Source: Cytophaga sp. FL35
GTDB lineage: Bacteria; Bacteroidota; Bacteroidia; Flavobacteriales; Flavobacteriaceae
Length of the DNA: 64,000 nt
Assembly (NCBI RefSeq): GCF_014349235.1
Contig: NZ_JACSOH010000008.1
Location: 120,410 to 184,409, forward strand
Reading direction: 5' to 3'
Position 1 is the stretch's first letter; each line of letters opens with the position of its first letter. The notes under the pieces are model-generated. The model worked only from the letters and a program-made list of their open reading frames with translations. It searched no databases and had not been told where the DNA came from. The translations under genes and the position numbers were made by a program. This document shows, piece by piece, positions 27,309 through 35,882 of the stretch.

Positions 27309-27340
27309 AAATCCCGAACGAACGTCCGGGATTTTAAATT
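27309..27340. terminator. Bidirectional terminator between dnaG and the response regulator
   Basis: AAATCCCG (27309-27316) pairs with CGGGATTT (27327-27334); T-rich on the plus side and, through seven A at 27305-27311, on the minus side. It serves both convergent genes. Confidence 0.75.
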
Positions 27341-27376
27341 TCTTAGTCTTAGTCTTTTAAATTTATCGCCAAAGTC

Positions 27377-28006
27377 TTAGTAAAGTTCCAAAGCTTTAGC
27401 TTGTTGAAGAAGATCAACCATGTTGTCTACATTCAACTTTTTCATTAGGCGCGCTTTGTAGGTACTAACTGTTTTCTCGTTCAAATTAAGACCTATGGCC
27501 ACGTCCTTATTTCGCTTTCCACTAGCAAGTAATTTTAGAACCTCTACCTCACGTGTAGATAATTTTCTAAAGAACCTACGTGGTTTTTGTGTACCCTCAT
27601 CAAAAGCAAGTCGCTGCGCGAGTTCATTGGTAATAAACATATTACCTTCGCTAACCTTTTTAACGGCAGAAATAATGTAATCAATGTCCGATGCTTTTGA
27701 AAGGTAACCAAAGGCCCCAGCCCTAATGGTACTCAAAGCATACACATCTTCAGATTGACCACTGTACATAAGAACCTTAACATCAGGATTTTCTTTCTTA
27801 AGTTTTCTTAAGGTGGCAATTCCGTTGATTTCTGGAATATCCATCTCCAACATGATAACGTCGGGGGTAACTCTTTCTAATTTTTCAAAAAGCTCCGAAG
27901 TTGTAGATGCCGTATCTACTACTTGAAAGCCTGTAGCACTTTCTAAAACGCTTGTAACACCCATCCTGACAATTGGGTGATTGTCCGCAATTAATACTTT
28001 AATCAT
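27377..28006 (-). CDS. LuxR/NarL-type response regulator with Glu at the phospho-acceptor site
   Basis: A 209-residue regulator: receiver domain (1-120) and LuxR-type helix-turn-helix (about 145-207; LSTREVEVLKLLASGKRNKDVAIGL...NEKTVSTYKARLMKKLNV). The receiver has Ser82 and Lys104 as usual, but the phosphorylated Asp is Glu54 (IMLEMDIPEING) and the acidic pair is Asp8-Asn9 rather than Asp-Asp. The codon is GAG on the minus strand, so this is not a misreading. The protein is thus probably not phosphorylated normally and may be constitutively active. No histidine kinase lies nearby. Confidence 0.9.
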   Translation of the reverse strand: MIKVLIADNHPIVRMGVTSVLESATGFQVVDTASTTSELFEKLERVTPDVIMLEMDIPEINGIATLRKLKKENPDVKVLMYSGQSEDVYALSTIRAGAFGYLSKASDIDYIISAVKKVSEGNMFITNELAQRLAFDEGTQKPRRFFRKLSTREVEVLKLLASGKRNKDVAIGLNLNEKTVSTYKARLMKKLNVDNMVDLLQQAKALELY

Positions 28007-28179
28007 TTTGTTAGTTTTGTTCTAGATAATAAACTTTCGATTAGGGCGTGGGAAAAAATACTGACACGCAAAATAAACTTTATAAATCTAATTTCTGAGG
28101 CTAATGTCATATTTTTTTCACAAAAACGGCCTTTCTGATGGATATATTCGTTTAGTTTACACCTAATTAGGACAAATTG

Positions 28180-28968
28180 CTATTTGAGTTGTTCCGGAAT
28201 TTCACAGACCGGAATCGGCAGCATTTTGTGTTTATTGGCCGTATTGAATCGCATAAAGATACGAAATACTTCTCTTTCTCGGCCAGAAAAATCGTTTTCG
28301 TCCTTGCCTTGCTCCAACATGGCCATCGCCCATTCCAATTCTGGGTAAGATGCCCCGATCTGGTCTTCATCCGTTCTATCATCTCCCCAAAGCCCATCCG
28401 TAGGGGCCGCATCGATAATTTCTTGGTTGACCCCAAGGTGTTTGGCAATATCATAAACCTCGGTTTTCAACAGGTCTGCTATGGGGCTCAAATCCACCCC
28501 TCCATCTCCGTATTTAGTGTAAAATCCCACCCCGAAGTCTTCTACTTTATTGCCAGTTCCCGCGACTAAATAACCTTTTAAAGCGGCAAAATAGTATAAG
28601 GTGGTCATTCGAAGACGTGCCCTGGTATTGGCCAAGGACATAAAGCGTTCCTCTTCATTTTCAACAGGGGGCAGGGAAGCTACCAAACTGTCAAAAACCG
28701 GGGTTAGGTTTACTGGTTGTCTTTTAACGTTCTTGAAATTTGCTTGTAGCCAATTAATGTGATTGGCGGCCCTGCTAACTTGGTTTTCGGCTTGATGAAT
28801 GGGCATCTCCAAACACAATAGGTCCAAACCTGTTTTTGCACAAAGGGTAGAAGTTACCGCAGAATCTATTCCGCCAGAAATCCCAATTACAAATCCTTTA
28901 ATTTTAGCATTGGTGGCATAGTCCTTAAGCCATTTTACAATATGCTCCGTTACCTTTTCTGTTTGCAT
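28180..28968 (-). CDS. nadE: Ammonia-dependent NAD+ synthetase
   Basis: This 262-residue enzyme amidates nicotinic acid adenine dinucleotide to NAD with ATP and ammonia. Seen: the ATP pyrophosphatase loop GISGGIDSAV (about 28-37), TRARLRMTTLYYFA, GTGNKVEDFGVGFYTKYGDGGVD (about 135-158) and the DELG-like PTDGLWGDDRTDE with which the family ends its active site. There is no glutaminase domain, so free ammonia or a separate glutaminase is needed. It is divergent from gldB. Confidence 0.95.
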   Translation of the reverse strand: MQTEKVTEHIVKWLKDYATNAKIKGFVIGISGGIDSAVTSTLCAKTGLDLLCLEMPIHQAENQVSRAANHINWLQANFKNVKRQPVNLTPVFDSLVASLPPVENEEERFMSLANTRARLRMTTLYYFAALKGYLVAGTGNKVEDFGVGFYTKYGDGGVDLSPIADLLKTEVYDIAKHLGVNQEIIDAAPTDGLWGDDRTDEDQIGASYPELEWAMAMLEQGKDENDFSGREREVFRIFMRFNTANKHKMLPIPVCEIPEQLK

Positions 28969-28974
28969 AAGATG

Positions 28975-29001
28975 TTGTTTTATTGAGATACGTTAACTTT
29001 G
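28975..29001 (+). promoter_or_regulatory. Promoter of gldB-gldC
   Basis: TAACTTTG (28994-29001) matches TAnnTTTG perfectly, with TTG at 28975-28977 sixteen bases upstream. It predicts a start about 30 bases before gldB. Confidence 0.5.
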
Positions 29002-29037
29002 TTGGTTAAAATTAGTACCTACCAGCTTAATATTAAA

Positions 29038-30021
29038 ATGTATAGGAAAATACTTAAATGGAAGGCCGGCATTTTTACGATATTTCTCGTTTTAACCGTC
29101 TTTTTTAGTTGTAATGATACCAATAAGATAGAGGCCGAAATAGCAAACGTGCCCATAGATCTTCAAGTTGCTAGGTTTGATAGGGAATTTGCCTCTGCAC
29201 AACCTAAAGATATTCCTAGGTTAAAAACAAATTACCCATATTTATTTCCCCGGCAATACGCGGATAGTGTTTGGGTGGCCAAACTTAGCGATACCTTACA
29301 AGTAGAATTACTGATGGAGGTGGAAAAAGTCTTTCCAGATTTTGAGCAGGAAGCTTTGGAATTGGAAAATTTATACAAGCACATTAAATACTATTTTCCT
29401 CAAACCAAGGTGCCCAAGGTGGTTACTTTAACATCAGACGTTCAATATGAGAACCGGATTATTCTAACGGATAGCCTGTTACTCATTGGTTTGGATAATT
29501 ATTTGGGAGCGGATCATAAATTTTATGTGGATATTCAGAACTATATAAAATCCAATTTGGATAGCGAGTATTTGGTAAGCGATGTGGCCAGCGCCTTTGC
29601 AAAGCAGGTAGTTCCCAAACCCCAAAGTCGCAATTTTTTGGCCAGTATGGTTTATTATGGAAAAGAATTGTACATAAAAGACCAATTACTGCCTTCAACA
29701 AAGGATTATTTGAAGATCAACTATTCGCAAGACCAATTGGAATGGGCAAAAGCAAACGAGGAACCCATTTGGAGAAATTATATTGAAAACGAATACCTTT
29801 TTAGTACGGATGCGAAATTGTCCAGACGGTTTTTGGACCCTGCGCCCTTTTCCAAATTTGGATTGGAACTTGACAATGAATCTCCAGGAAGAATAGGCAG
29901 GTATATGGGATGGCAAATAGTGAGAGCTTTTATGGATAACAATAATGTGTCCTTACAGCAAATGCTCAATTTACCAGCGGAAGAAATTTTTAAAAAATCG
30001 AATTTTAAACCTTCAAAATAA
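29038..30021 (+). CDS. gldB: Gliding motility lipoprotein GldB
   Basis: A 327-residue lipoprotein needed for gliding motility in Flavobacterium, where it is linked to the type IX secretion machinery. The ATG at 29038 gives a lipoprotein signal (TVFFSC, Cys25); an earlier in-frame start at 28999 would place it in the middle of a long tail. GldB features seen: VARFDREFA, YLFPRQYADSVW, NFLASMVYYGKELYIKD and PGRIGRYMGWQIVRAFM. gldC follows one base after the stop, the conserved order. Confidence 0.92.
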   Translation: MYRKILKWKAGIFTIFLVLTVFFSCNDTNKIEAEIANVPIDLQVARFDREFASAQPKDIPRLKTNYPYLFPRQYADSVWVAKLSDTLQVELLMEVEKVFPDFEQEALELENLYKHIKYYFPQTKVPKVVTLTSDVQYENRIILTDSLLLIGLDNYLGADHKFYVDIQNYIKSNLDSEYLVSDVASAFAKQVVPKPQSRNFLASMVYYGKELYIKDQLLPSTKDYLKINYSQDQLEWAKANEEPIWRNYIENEYLFSTDAKLSRRFLDPAPFSKFGLELDNESPGRIGRYMGWQIVRAFMDNNNVSLQQMLNLPAEEIFKKSNFKPSK

Positions 30022-30022
30022 A

Positions 30023-30358
30023 ATGGCGAAATTACATACCTCAGAAATTACTTTGAAAGTAGAATTGGATGAAAACCGGGTACCGGAGACCCTCACGTGG
30101 TCTGCGCAAGACGGTGGAGTGGACAATGAGGAGGCGAAGGCCATGTTGTTATCCGTTTGGGATAGCAAGCATCAAGAATCCTTAAAAATTGATTTGTGGA
30201 CCAAGGATATGCCCGTTGATGAAATGAAAGTGTTCTTTCACCAAACCTTAGTGTCCATGTCCGATACTTTTTATAAGGCCACTCAGGATGAAAAAATGAC
30301 CGCTACCATGAAAGATTTTTGCGATTACTTCGCTGAGAAATTGGAGCTTAAAAAGTAA
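30023..30358 (+). CDS. gldC: Gliding motility protein GldC
   Basis: A 111-residue protein with no signal peptide. ATG at 30023 sits one base after the gldB stop. Family pattern: HTSEITLKVELDENRVPETLTWSAQDGG, ESLKIDLWTKDMPVDEMKVFFHQTLVSM, and DFCDYFAEKLELKK at the end. In Flavobacterium, GldC is thought to stabilise or assist GldB. The pair is closed by a strong terminator. Confidence 0.92.
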   Translation: MAKLHTSEITLKVELDENRVPETLTWSAQDGGVDNEEAKAMLLSVWDSKHQESLKIDLWTKDMPVDEMKVFFHQTLVSMSDTFYKATQDEKMTATMKDFCDYFAEKLELKK

Positions 30359-30380
30359 CATTGTCAAGATTTAAAAATAT

Positions 30381-30411
30381 AAACGACCGGGTTTTACCGG
30401 TCGTTTTTTAT
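30381..30411 (+). terminator. Terminator after gldC
   Basis: AAACGACCGG (30381-30390) and CCGGTCGTTT (30397-30406) with a 6-base loop, followed by T-rich sequence. Confidence 0.85.
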
Positions 30412-30420
30412 TTCCTTTTT

Positions 30421-30999
30421 TTATGAAGAAGGCGGTTGGTAGGCAGGAACAAGATTGTCTTTTGCAGGAATAGTCTTTAAATAGGCAAAAATTGCCGCTA
30501 TGTCATCATCGGTTAAATAGGAATAATGCTTTGGCATGGGCGGCATAATGGGGCGTGAATTTTCTTGGCCTTTGTATTTCATATCCCTTAATGCCTTGGT
30601 AAATTGTTCCAATGACCAATTGCCAATACCGCTTTCGTGGGGCGTAAGATTAGCTGCATAACTGGTGCCCCAAGGTCCTACTGCAGAAGTTAAATCTCCA
30701 GCAAATAATACCCATGGTCCAATAGGTACGTTTTCAGGAATGGGAGGTAACGGTTGTGAGGCATCAAAACCCATCATAAATTTATCCATATCATGAATAG
30801 GGCCTTGTGCTGTCATCTTTTTAGGAGTATGACAATCAGTACAGCCCAGTACATCTACCATGTATTTACCATGATCTATCTGGTTTTGTAGCTTTTCTTC
30901 ATCACTAATGACAGTGATAGGGTCTTCTTTGGGCAGGTCTTTACAGGAAAAGAAAATTAGACCTACGAATACAATTAATGTTGGAATTGATGTTTTCAT
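30421..30999 (-). CDS. Monohaem c-type cytochrome lipoprotein
   Basis: A 192-residue lipoprotein (VFVGLIFFSC, Cys19) with one haem-binding motif C53-TD-C56-H57. A distal Met ligand is likely in PPMPKHYSYL (about 157-166). The fold is a small class I cytochrome c that carries electrons on the outer face of a membrane. The redox partner is unknown; no oxidase or dehydrogenase is next to it. It is convergent with gldC. Confidence 0.88.
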   Translation of the reverse strand: MKTSIPTLIVFVGLIFFSCKDLPKEDPITVISDEEKLQNQIDHGKYMVDVLGCTDCHTPKKMTAQGPIHDMDKFMMGFDASQPLPPIPENVPIGPWVLFAGDLTSAVGPWGTSYAANLTPHESGIGNWSLEQFTKALRDMKYKGQENSRPIMPPMPKHYSYLTDDDIAAIFAYLKTIPAKDNLVPAYQPPSS

Positions 31000-31147
31000 A
31001 GTAGATGGTATTTAAAGTCATGTGATAAATTAATTTTTTTTGAAAAACCATTGTGCTCGAATTGTATCAATGGTGCCAAACCTTGTATAAGGGGGAGAAA
31101 TAAGGGTCGGACTTTGAATGGGGAAGATAAGCTTGAAGGTCAATACC

Positions 31148-31597
31148 TTAAGACTGCTGAGGGGCCTTAGCAATTTCCATATCAAATTGATGGGCCGTGG
31201 CCAGTACTTGGTGGATTATATCTGGGTGTACTGATTTCTCTAACGCATTTGGTTCGGTAATGTCCACCCCAAATTTTTCAAAAAAGCTTAGAAACCCTTT
31301 GGGACTATGAATACTAACAAATTTGCAGGGTAAATTACTTTTGTTGTTGAAGGTGTGCAGTGTTCCGGGCGGTACATCCAGAGATTCTCCAGCTTTCAGG
31401 GTTTGTAGTGTACCATTTACAAAGAATTCCATTTCACCTTCCATGATAAGAAAGGTTTCCTTGTATTCTTTGTGAATATGAGGTGGCGGTCCCTGGGTTC
31501 CAGCCGGGGTTTTAATTACTGTAAGATCATAATCTCCAGTAGTTGGGTGAAGGGTAACCTCTTGGCCCAATACCCAAAATGTCTGTAATTTTTTCAT
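31148..31597 (-). CDS. Cupin-domain protein
   Basis: I prefer the ATG at 31597 over the GTG at 31618, which would place the start across an operator. The 149-residue protein has the cupin metal motif HIHKEYKETFLIMEGEMEF (His-x-His and Glu) and a second strand motif VPPGTLHTFNN with the later His. It could be a small dioxygenase or binding protein; no substrate is evident. It is divergent from a TetR regulator and shares two operator-like palindromes with it, so it is probably repressed by that protein. Confidence 0.82.
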   Translation of the reverse strand: MKKLQTFWVLGQEVTLHPTTGDYDLTVIKTPAGTQGPPPHIHKEYKETFLIMEGEMEFFVNGTLQTLKAGESLDVPPGTLHTFNNKSNLPCKFVSIHSPKGFLSFFEKFGVDITEPNALEKSVHPDIIHQVLATAHQFDMEIAKAPQQS

Positions 31598-31601
31598 TTC
31601 A

Positions 31602-31617
31602 TGAGATTTTTGTCTCA
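31602..31617. promoter_or_regulatory. Operator-like palindrome, cupin side
   Basis: TGAGATTTTTGTCTCA is an inverted repeat (TGAGA / TCTCA). It lies 5 bases before the cupin ATG and matches the palindrome at 31655-31670 in 13 of 16 positions. Confidence 0.6.
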
Positions 31618-31654
31618 CAATGATAGTGTATTATTTTTTAGTTTCAAAATTTTA

Positions 31655-31670
31655 TAAGACATTTGTCTCA
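31655..31670. promoter_or_regulatory. Operator-like palindrome, TetR side
   Basis: TAAGACATTTGTCTCA, containing the perfect AGACA/TGTCT repeat, ends on the first base of the tetR-type start codon. It is the second copy of the element at 31602-31617. Binding here would block both divergent promoters. Confidence 0.6.
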
Positions 31671-32257
31671 TGAGTGATTCGCATTTAAGTTCGGGGAGAA
31701 AAGCCCAAAAGCAACAGACACGACAAAAAATACTAAAGGCGGCAAATGATTTAGTGAAGAATCATAGTCCGTTAAATATGGATGAAATAGCCAAAGAAGC
31801 AGGTATTTCTAGAGCGACAATTTATAGGTATTATTCAAATACTGAAGAAATTGCCACTGAACTCATTTTATATCTGAATGTACCTGATTCCGATAAACTG
31901 ATGTCTGATTGGGAGGGCCAAAATCTTAATGATGGCTTGAAGGGCATACAAAATGCCTACTTGGATTTTATATTCAATAATGAAATTCCTTCCAAAAAAT
32001 TCTTAGGAGCTATACTTTCTTCTGTCGACCCAAAATTGGAACGAGGTCAAAATAGGATTACATCGGTTCGTGAATTTTTAGCTTCAAAGGATATTCAGAT
32101 GAAACCAGAGGAAAAGAAAAACCTAAGTGTCATTGCTACCTTGTTGATGGGCATTGAGGCGGTTATTGTCACGAAAGATGTTTGTGGTCTTGACAATCAA
32201 AAATCTAGAGAAGTTTTAAATTGGGCATTGGACCGTATTTTACAAGGATATGAGTAA
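31670..32257 (+). CDS. TetR-family transcriptional repressor
   Basis: A 195-residue regulator with a TetR-type helix-turn-helix at about 15-60 (TRQKILKAANDLV, MDEIAKEAGISRATIYRYYSNTEEIATELI) and a helical ligand-binding domain to the C-terminus. The ligand is unknown. Its start codon overlaps a palindrome repeated in front of the divergent cupin gene, so it probably represses itself and that gene. The following gene is convergent. Confidence 0.9.
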   Translation: MSDSHLSSGRKAQKQQTRQKILKAANDLVKNHSPLNMDEIAKEAGISRATIYRYYSNTEEIATELILYLNVPDSDKLMSDWEGQNLNDGLKGIQNAYLDFIFNNEIPSKKFLGAILSSVDPKLERGQNRITSVREFLASKDIQMKPEEKKNLSVIATLLMGIEAVIVTKDVCGLDNQKSREVLNWALDRILQGYE

Positions 32258-32276
32258 AACATTATGAACCTAATTA

Positions 32277-33497
32277 CTACCTCGGCTTCTCGTCCAAATC
32301 CAGGCCAAGCATTCCCTTTGCAATCACTTCACGAGCAAAATAGGTATTGGCGGGATGTATTTTAGCCAGTCGTGCATCACGGAAAAGCCTCTCGAAACCG
32401 GCTTTATGAATGATACCGGCTCCGCCCATAATATCCATAGCTTTATCGGCCACCTTCCAAGACCCTTCGGCTGCCCTACATTTGGCGGCTACAATTTTTA
32501 CTCCCCATGCTGGTCCATAATCCTTACCTTCAGTATATTCTCGAACCAAGGTATCTAGGTGAGGTTCTATACTTTCCATTTCAAGAACCATATCCGCAAT
32601 ATCACGTTGTATACCTCCGTGATAAGCCATGGATGGTCTTCCCAATGAAATAGATTTTTTATTAGGTAGTTTTTCCAAAACTGTGTTCAAAATACGTTGG
32701 GCGAGCCCAAAATAGACATTGCTGAAACCAAAGCATGCCCAAGCAAAGGCCCCAAGAATAAAACCATCTATGCCGGCAAAACCGGTGGGTACTTTTCGTG
32801 AAATGTATTTATCAGGAATGAAAACCCCGTTTAATAAGGTGTCATCAGAGCGCGTTCCCCGCATACCCAAAACATGATCCCAAGTAGGCTTAATTTCGTA
32901 ATTTTTGCTGTCTCGCGGCATAAAAGCGTGTACAATCTGTGGGTTTTCCGGGTCACTGTTATCTTGCGCATGAAATCCGAGATAATTCCAAACAGGAGTG
33001 AGGCTCCCGAACATTTTATGCCCCGTAAATTTATAGCCACCTTCTATTTTTTCAGCTTTACAAGTGGAGTAAAGCATGGGGCTGTCATTTCCAGATTCTC
33101 CGTGTCCCGCTGCAAAAACTTTACCCCTTCCGGCTTCTTCCAAAAGCCATTGAAGTGAGGTGTCCCCCGCTCGATAAAGATCTGCGGACAGTCCCGTCCA
33201 GTAAATATGCATGTTCAGGCCCAAAGCGGTGGGAGCTGCGTGATAGGCTAATTTACGGGTCAGTTGCATACATTCGTCCAATTTCATGCCCATACCCCCA
33301 AATTCTTCCGGTACGGCCATGGTTAGATATCCGGCGTTTTTAAGCACTTCAAAATCTTCCTGAAAGAACAAGTTGTTGCTGTCGTAGTAAGCGGCACGGT
33401 TACCACATTTCTCAAATATTTCGGTTAAGTTGTCTACAAATTCCTCTTTTGATTTCTTTTCTAGTGTTTCCATGGTATTCAATTTAGAGGTGTTCAT
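32277..33497 (-). CDS. Acyl-CoA dehydrogenase family protein
   Basis: A 406-residue FAD enzyme. Family features: VPEEFGGMGMKLDECM (about 80-95), the middle beta-domain with GYKFTGHKMFGSLTPVWNYLGFHA (about 150-175), and the C-terminal helical domain ending with MDIMGGAGIIHKAGFERLFRDARLAKIHPANTYFAREVIAKG. The acid catalyst cannot be placed with certainty by eye, so either a short-chain dehydrogenase or a flavin monooxygenase-like member is possible. A second start at residue 9 (METLEK) also fits. Confidence 0.88.
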   Translation of the reverse strand: MNTSKLNTMETLEKKSKEEFVDNLTEIFEKCGNRAAYYDSNNLFFQEDFEVLKNAGYLTMAVPEEFGGMGMKLDECMQLTRKLAYHAAPTALGLNMHIYWTGLSADLYRAGDTSLQWLLEEAGRGKVFAAGHGESGNDSPMLYSTCKAEKIEGGYKFTGHKMFGSLTPVWNYLGFHAQDNSDPENPQIVHAFMPRDSKNYEIKPTWDHVLGMRGTRSDDTLLNGVFIPDKYISRKVPTGFAGIDGFILGAFAWACFGFSNVYFGLAQRILNTVLEKLPNKKSISLGRPSMAYHGGIQRDIADMVLEMESIEPHLDTLVREYTEGKDYGPAWGVKIVAAKCRAAEGSWKVADKAMDIMGGAGIIHKAGFERLFRDARLAKIHPANTYFAREVIAKGMLGLDLDEKPR

Positions 33498-33752
33498 ACC
33501 TAATTTTTATTTGCTTCCCAGTTGACGAGTTTTAAACGGTGTTTTGACAAGTTCTTGGGTGTTGTAATTGCCAACTAGGTATCCAAAAGTCAAAAACTTT
33601 TCACCTACCACGGTCTAAATGTGATTACTCTTCCTTTTGCTGATTTTAAGGATTATGGGGGAAGTTGGGTAACCCTTGTTTTATTTGCTCTAAATTAGGT
33701 CGAAGCTCTCTTGGAGAATGTAAGTTTTGGTTCAAATACTAGCACTTTATAA

Positions 33753-34814
33753 TCACTTCAGACATTCGGTGGGCAAAATCTTAAACCGTTCTTTGAACAT
33801 TCTGGTGAAATAAGTGGCACTGCTAAACCCATGATCAAATGCAATCTCAGACACGTTTCTATCTTTTTTGCATAGGGCCTGCAAAGGACTTCTTAATCGA
33901 ACCTCACGTATAACTTCATTGGGCGATAGGCCGGTAAGTTTTTTGATGGTCCTATACGTTTGGGCTTTGCTCGCACCTAAAGCCTTTTCTAAATGGCCTA
34001 CCTTAAATTTTGGGTTTTCAATGTTTTTTACAATGGTATCATATAATATAGCAAGTAAGTTCTCTTCCTTATTGTTGAAGGATTGAATTCGAGAATTTTT
34101 TAGATGTTCAGAGGTAAATTGCCCATATGATTTTTTGGAGGTATCGTCTATTAAAATCAATCCGGGTTTGCCTATTTGGGAGAGTACTTTCAGCCGATTT
34201 AATGCGTTTTCAAACAATTTGTTACCCGTATCATCTACGGGCATTCCGGTTACCACGGAAATATTGAAAAAAGAAAAATTTGGTTGAGAAGACAAATGCT
34301 CTTGTAATGCAAAGGCACAAGACAAAGCGTTTTGACATTGAAGAAACGTAGAAAGGATAAAGTTTTCAGGTTGCTCTACGAGATTACCTTTGTACTTATT
34401 GATATAATTTTCAATTTTTTCATAATCACCCATTTTATGAATTGAATTTGGGTTTCCTTCAATTCTTAATAAGGTGCGAAAGCCCGTGTCTATTTCTCCT
34501 GTAAGGGTAGTCGCCAGGTCTTTTCTGTTTTTGCTGCCTTCTCCTAGGTATGGAAAAAATTCATTTTCTGTGCTAATTTTTACCACATTGCAAGCGCCGA
34601 CACCGTGGGCTTTTAAATGGCTTTGAACGCAAGCCTCCATATTCGGGGCCTTCATTAAACAACAAACAGTCCGCTCTTCCAGGTTCAGGTAGTATTTTTC
34701 ATAGACAACCCCAAACTCTTGCTGAACGGCGACATCCCTGAGGTGGGCCTTGTATGCATCCTCTTCTGTGAAGGGAAGGTGTTCTATGTGATGAATATCC
34801 ATGAATAGGGGCAT
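33753..34814 (-). CDS. DUF4242 + degenerate nucleotide-cyclase-like + AraC fusion regulator
   Basis: A 353-residue soluble protein in three parts. Residues 1-80 fit DUF4242, a small ferredoxin-like, metal-linked domain (MPLFMDIHHIEHL, VQQEFGVVYEKYYL, CCLMKAPNMEACVQSHLKAHG). Residues about 104-225 resemble a class III cyclase domain (KYKGNLVEQPENFILSTFLQCQNALSCAFALQ), but the usual Gly-Asp-Gly after the strand is PEN, so catalysis is unlikely. Residues about 255-353 are an AraC-type double helix-turn-helix (LGASKAQTYRTIKKLTGLSPNEVI, IAFDHGFSSATYFTRMFKERF). The fold assignments are by eye. The cyclase-like part could sense a nucleotide or other ligand. Confidence 0.8.
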   Translation of the reverse strand: MPLFMDIHHIEHLPFTEEDAYKAHLRDVAVQQEFGVVYEKYYLNLEERTVCCLMKAPNMEACVQSHLKAHGVGACNVVKISTENEFFPYLGEGSKNRKDLATTLTGEIDTGFRTLLRIEGNPNSIHKMGDYEKIENYINKYKGNLVEQPENFILSTFLQCQNALSCAFALQEHLSSQPNFSFFNISVVTGMPVDDTGNKLFENALNRLKVLSQIGKPGLILIDDTSKKSYGQFTSEHLKNSRIQSFNNKEENLLAILYDTIVKNIENPKFKVGHLEKALGASKAQTYRTIKKLTGLSPNEVIREVRLRSPLQALCKKDRNVSEIAFDHGFSSATYFTRMFKERFKILPTECLK

Positions 34815-35139
34815 AGCTACATTTCAAGATTTAAGCAAGCGTAAGGGGAACGGCCAACTTTTTCGAGGGAAAGGAAAAAAAGCAAATAAAGGAAGACAGG
34901 CACAAAAAGGTTTACTGCCTTTATCCGCATACTATTGAGCAGCCATTATGAACATAATTTACGAGTAAATGAGTAGTTAGTATCGAAGAAGTTTATAGAT
35001 GGAAGCATTTTCTGTATCGTTGGTATGTTTTCTTTATAAATGGAAAGTGTAATCTTTTGATTAACAATGCTTGATGGTTGAAATCCAACAAAAAATGCGA
35101 CCCTGAGGTCGCATTTTTTGTTTTCCAAGCCTACGGATT
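34815..35139. other. Intergenic region of 325 bases
   Basis: Contains the promoter side of the AraC-fusion gene and the terminator at 35091-35120. An open frame of 60 codons on the minus strand (34946-35128) overlaps the terminator and looks spurious. Nothing else was recognised. Confidence 0.5.
35091..35120. terminator. Bidirectional terminator after the pirin gene
   Basis: AAAAATGCGACC (35091-35102) and GGTCGCATTTTT (35107-35118) form a perfect 12-base stem with a CTGA loop and T-runs on both sides. It ends the minus-strand pirin group. Confidence 0.9.
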
Positions 35140-35853
35140 TTAATTCGCCATAGGAACTTCCATCAAAAGCACTTTGCTATCGGTTTTAAACTTGAAATCC
35201 ACCTCTTTTGCCTCGGTAATTCCAAGTCCGTCCCTTCTTGATAGTTCATCCTCATTAACGGACACCGAGCCTTCCAAAACAAACACGTACAAGCCGTTGT
35301 TTTCATTTTTTAAGGTATGGGTAGTGGCTTTTCCTTGGTCAAAATCGCCTAAGTGGAACCAAGCATCTTGATGTATCCAGACACCTTCGTCTTCGGCATT
35401 GGGCGATACAATTTGACGAAAGGTATTTTCGGTATCCTTTCCATCTAACGTAATTTGATCGTATCGTGGCGTAACATTCACCTTATTGGGAATGACCCAA
35501 ATCTGCAAGAACTTCACCAATTGATTTTGGTTCTTGTTCTTTTCACTATGTTGAATTCCCGAACCTGCACTCATCACCTGTATATCCCCTTTCTTTATAA
35601 CGGCGGTATTCCCCATGCTATCCTTGTGTTCAAGATCGCCCTCCAGAGGTATAGAAATAATTTCCATGTTACTGTGCCCATGGGTGCCAAAACCCATTCC
35701 GGCAGAAACCTCGTCATCGTTCAAAACCCTCAATACCCCAAAATTCATTCTTTCGGGATTGTGGTAATTACCAAAACTAAAGGTATGGTAGGTGTTGAGC
35801 CAACCGTGATTGGCATGGCCTCTTGTAGCTGCTTTATGTACTATTGTTTTCAT
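35140..35853 (-). CDS. Pirin-family protein (YhhW-like)
   Basis: A 237-residue bicupin of the pirin family. The N-terminal cupin carries GFGTHGHSNMEIISIPLEGDLEHKDSMG, where His-x-His and Glu bind a metal, and the start RGHANHGWLNTYHTFSFGNYHNPERMNFG is characteristic of the YhhW subgroup, which can have quercetin dioxygenase activity. Physiological role is unknown. It is the last gene of a pirin-GNAT-pirin group on the minus strand. Confidence 0.88.
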   Translation of the reverse strand: MKTIVHKAATRGHANHGWLNTYHTFSFGNYHNPERMNFGVLRVLNDDEVSAGMGFGTHGHSNMEIISIPLEGDLEHKDSMGNTAVIKKGDIQVMSAGSGIQHSEKNKNQNQLVKFLQIWVIPNKVNVTPRYDQITLDGKDTENTFRQIVSPNAEDEGVWIHQDAWFHLGDFDQGKATTHTLKNENNGLYVFVLEGSVSVNEDELSRRDGLGITEAKEVDFKFKTDSKVLLMEVPMAN

Positions 35854-35882
35854 AATCGTCTTTTAAATAATTATCCATTGAT

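Noticed and set aside
34946..35128. 60-codon minus-strand frame
   Set aside because: Runs through a perfect terminator hairpin and has no recognisable features.
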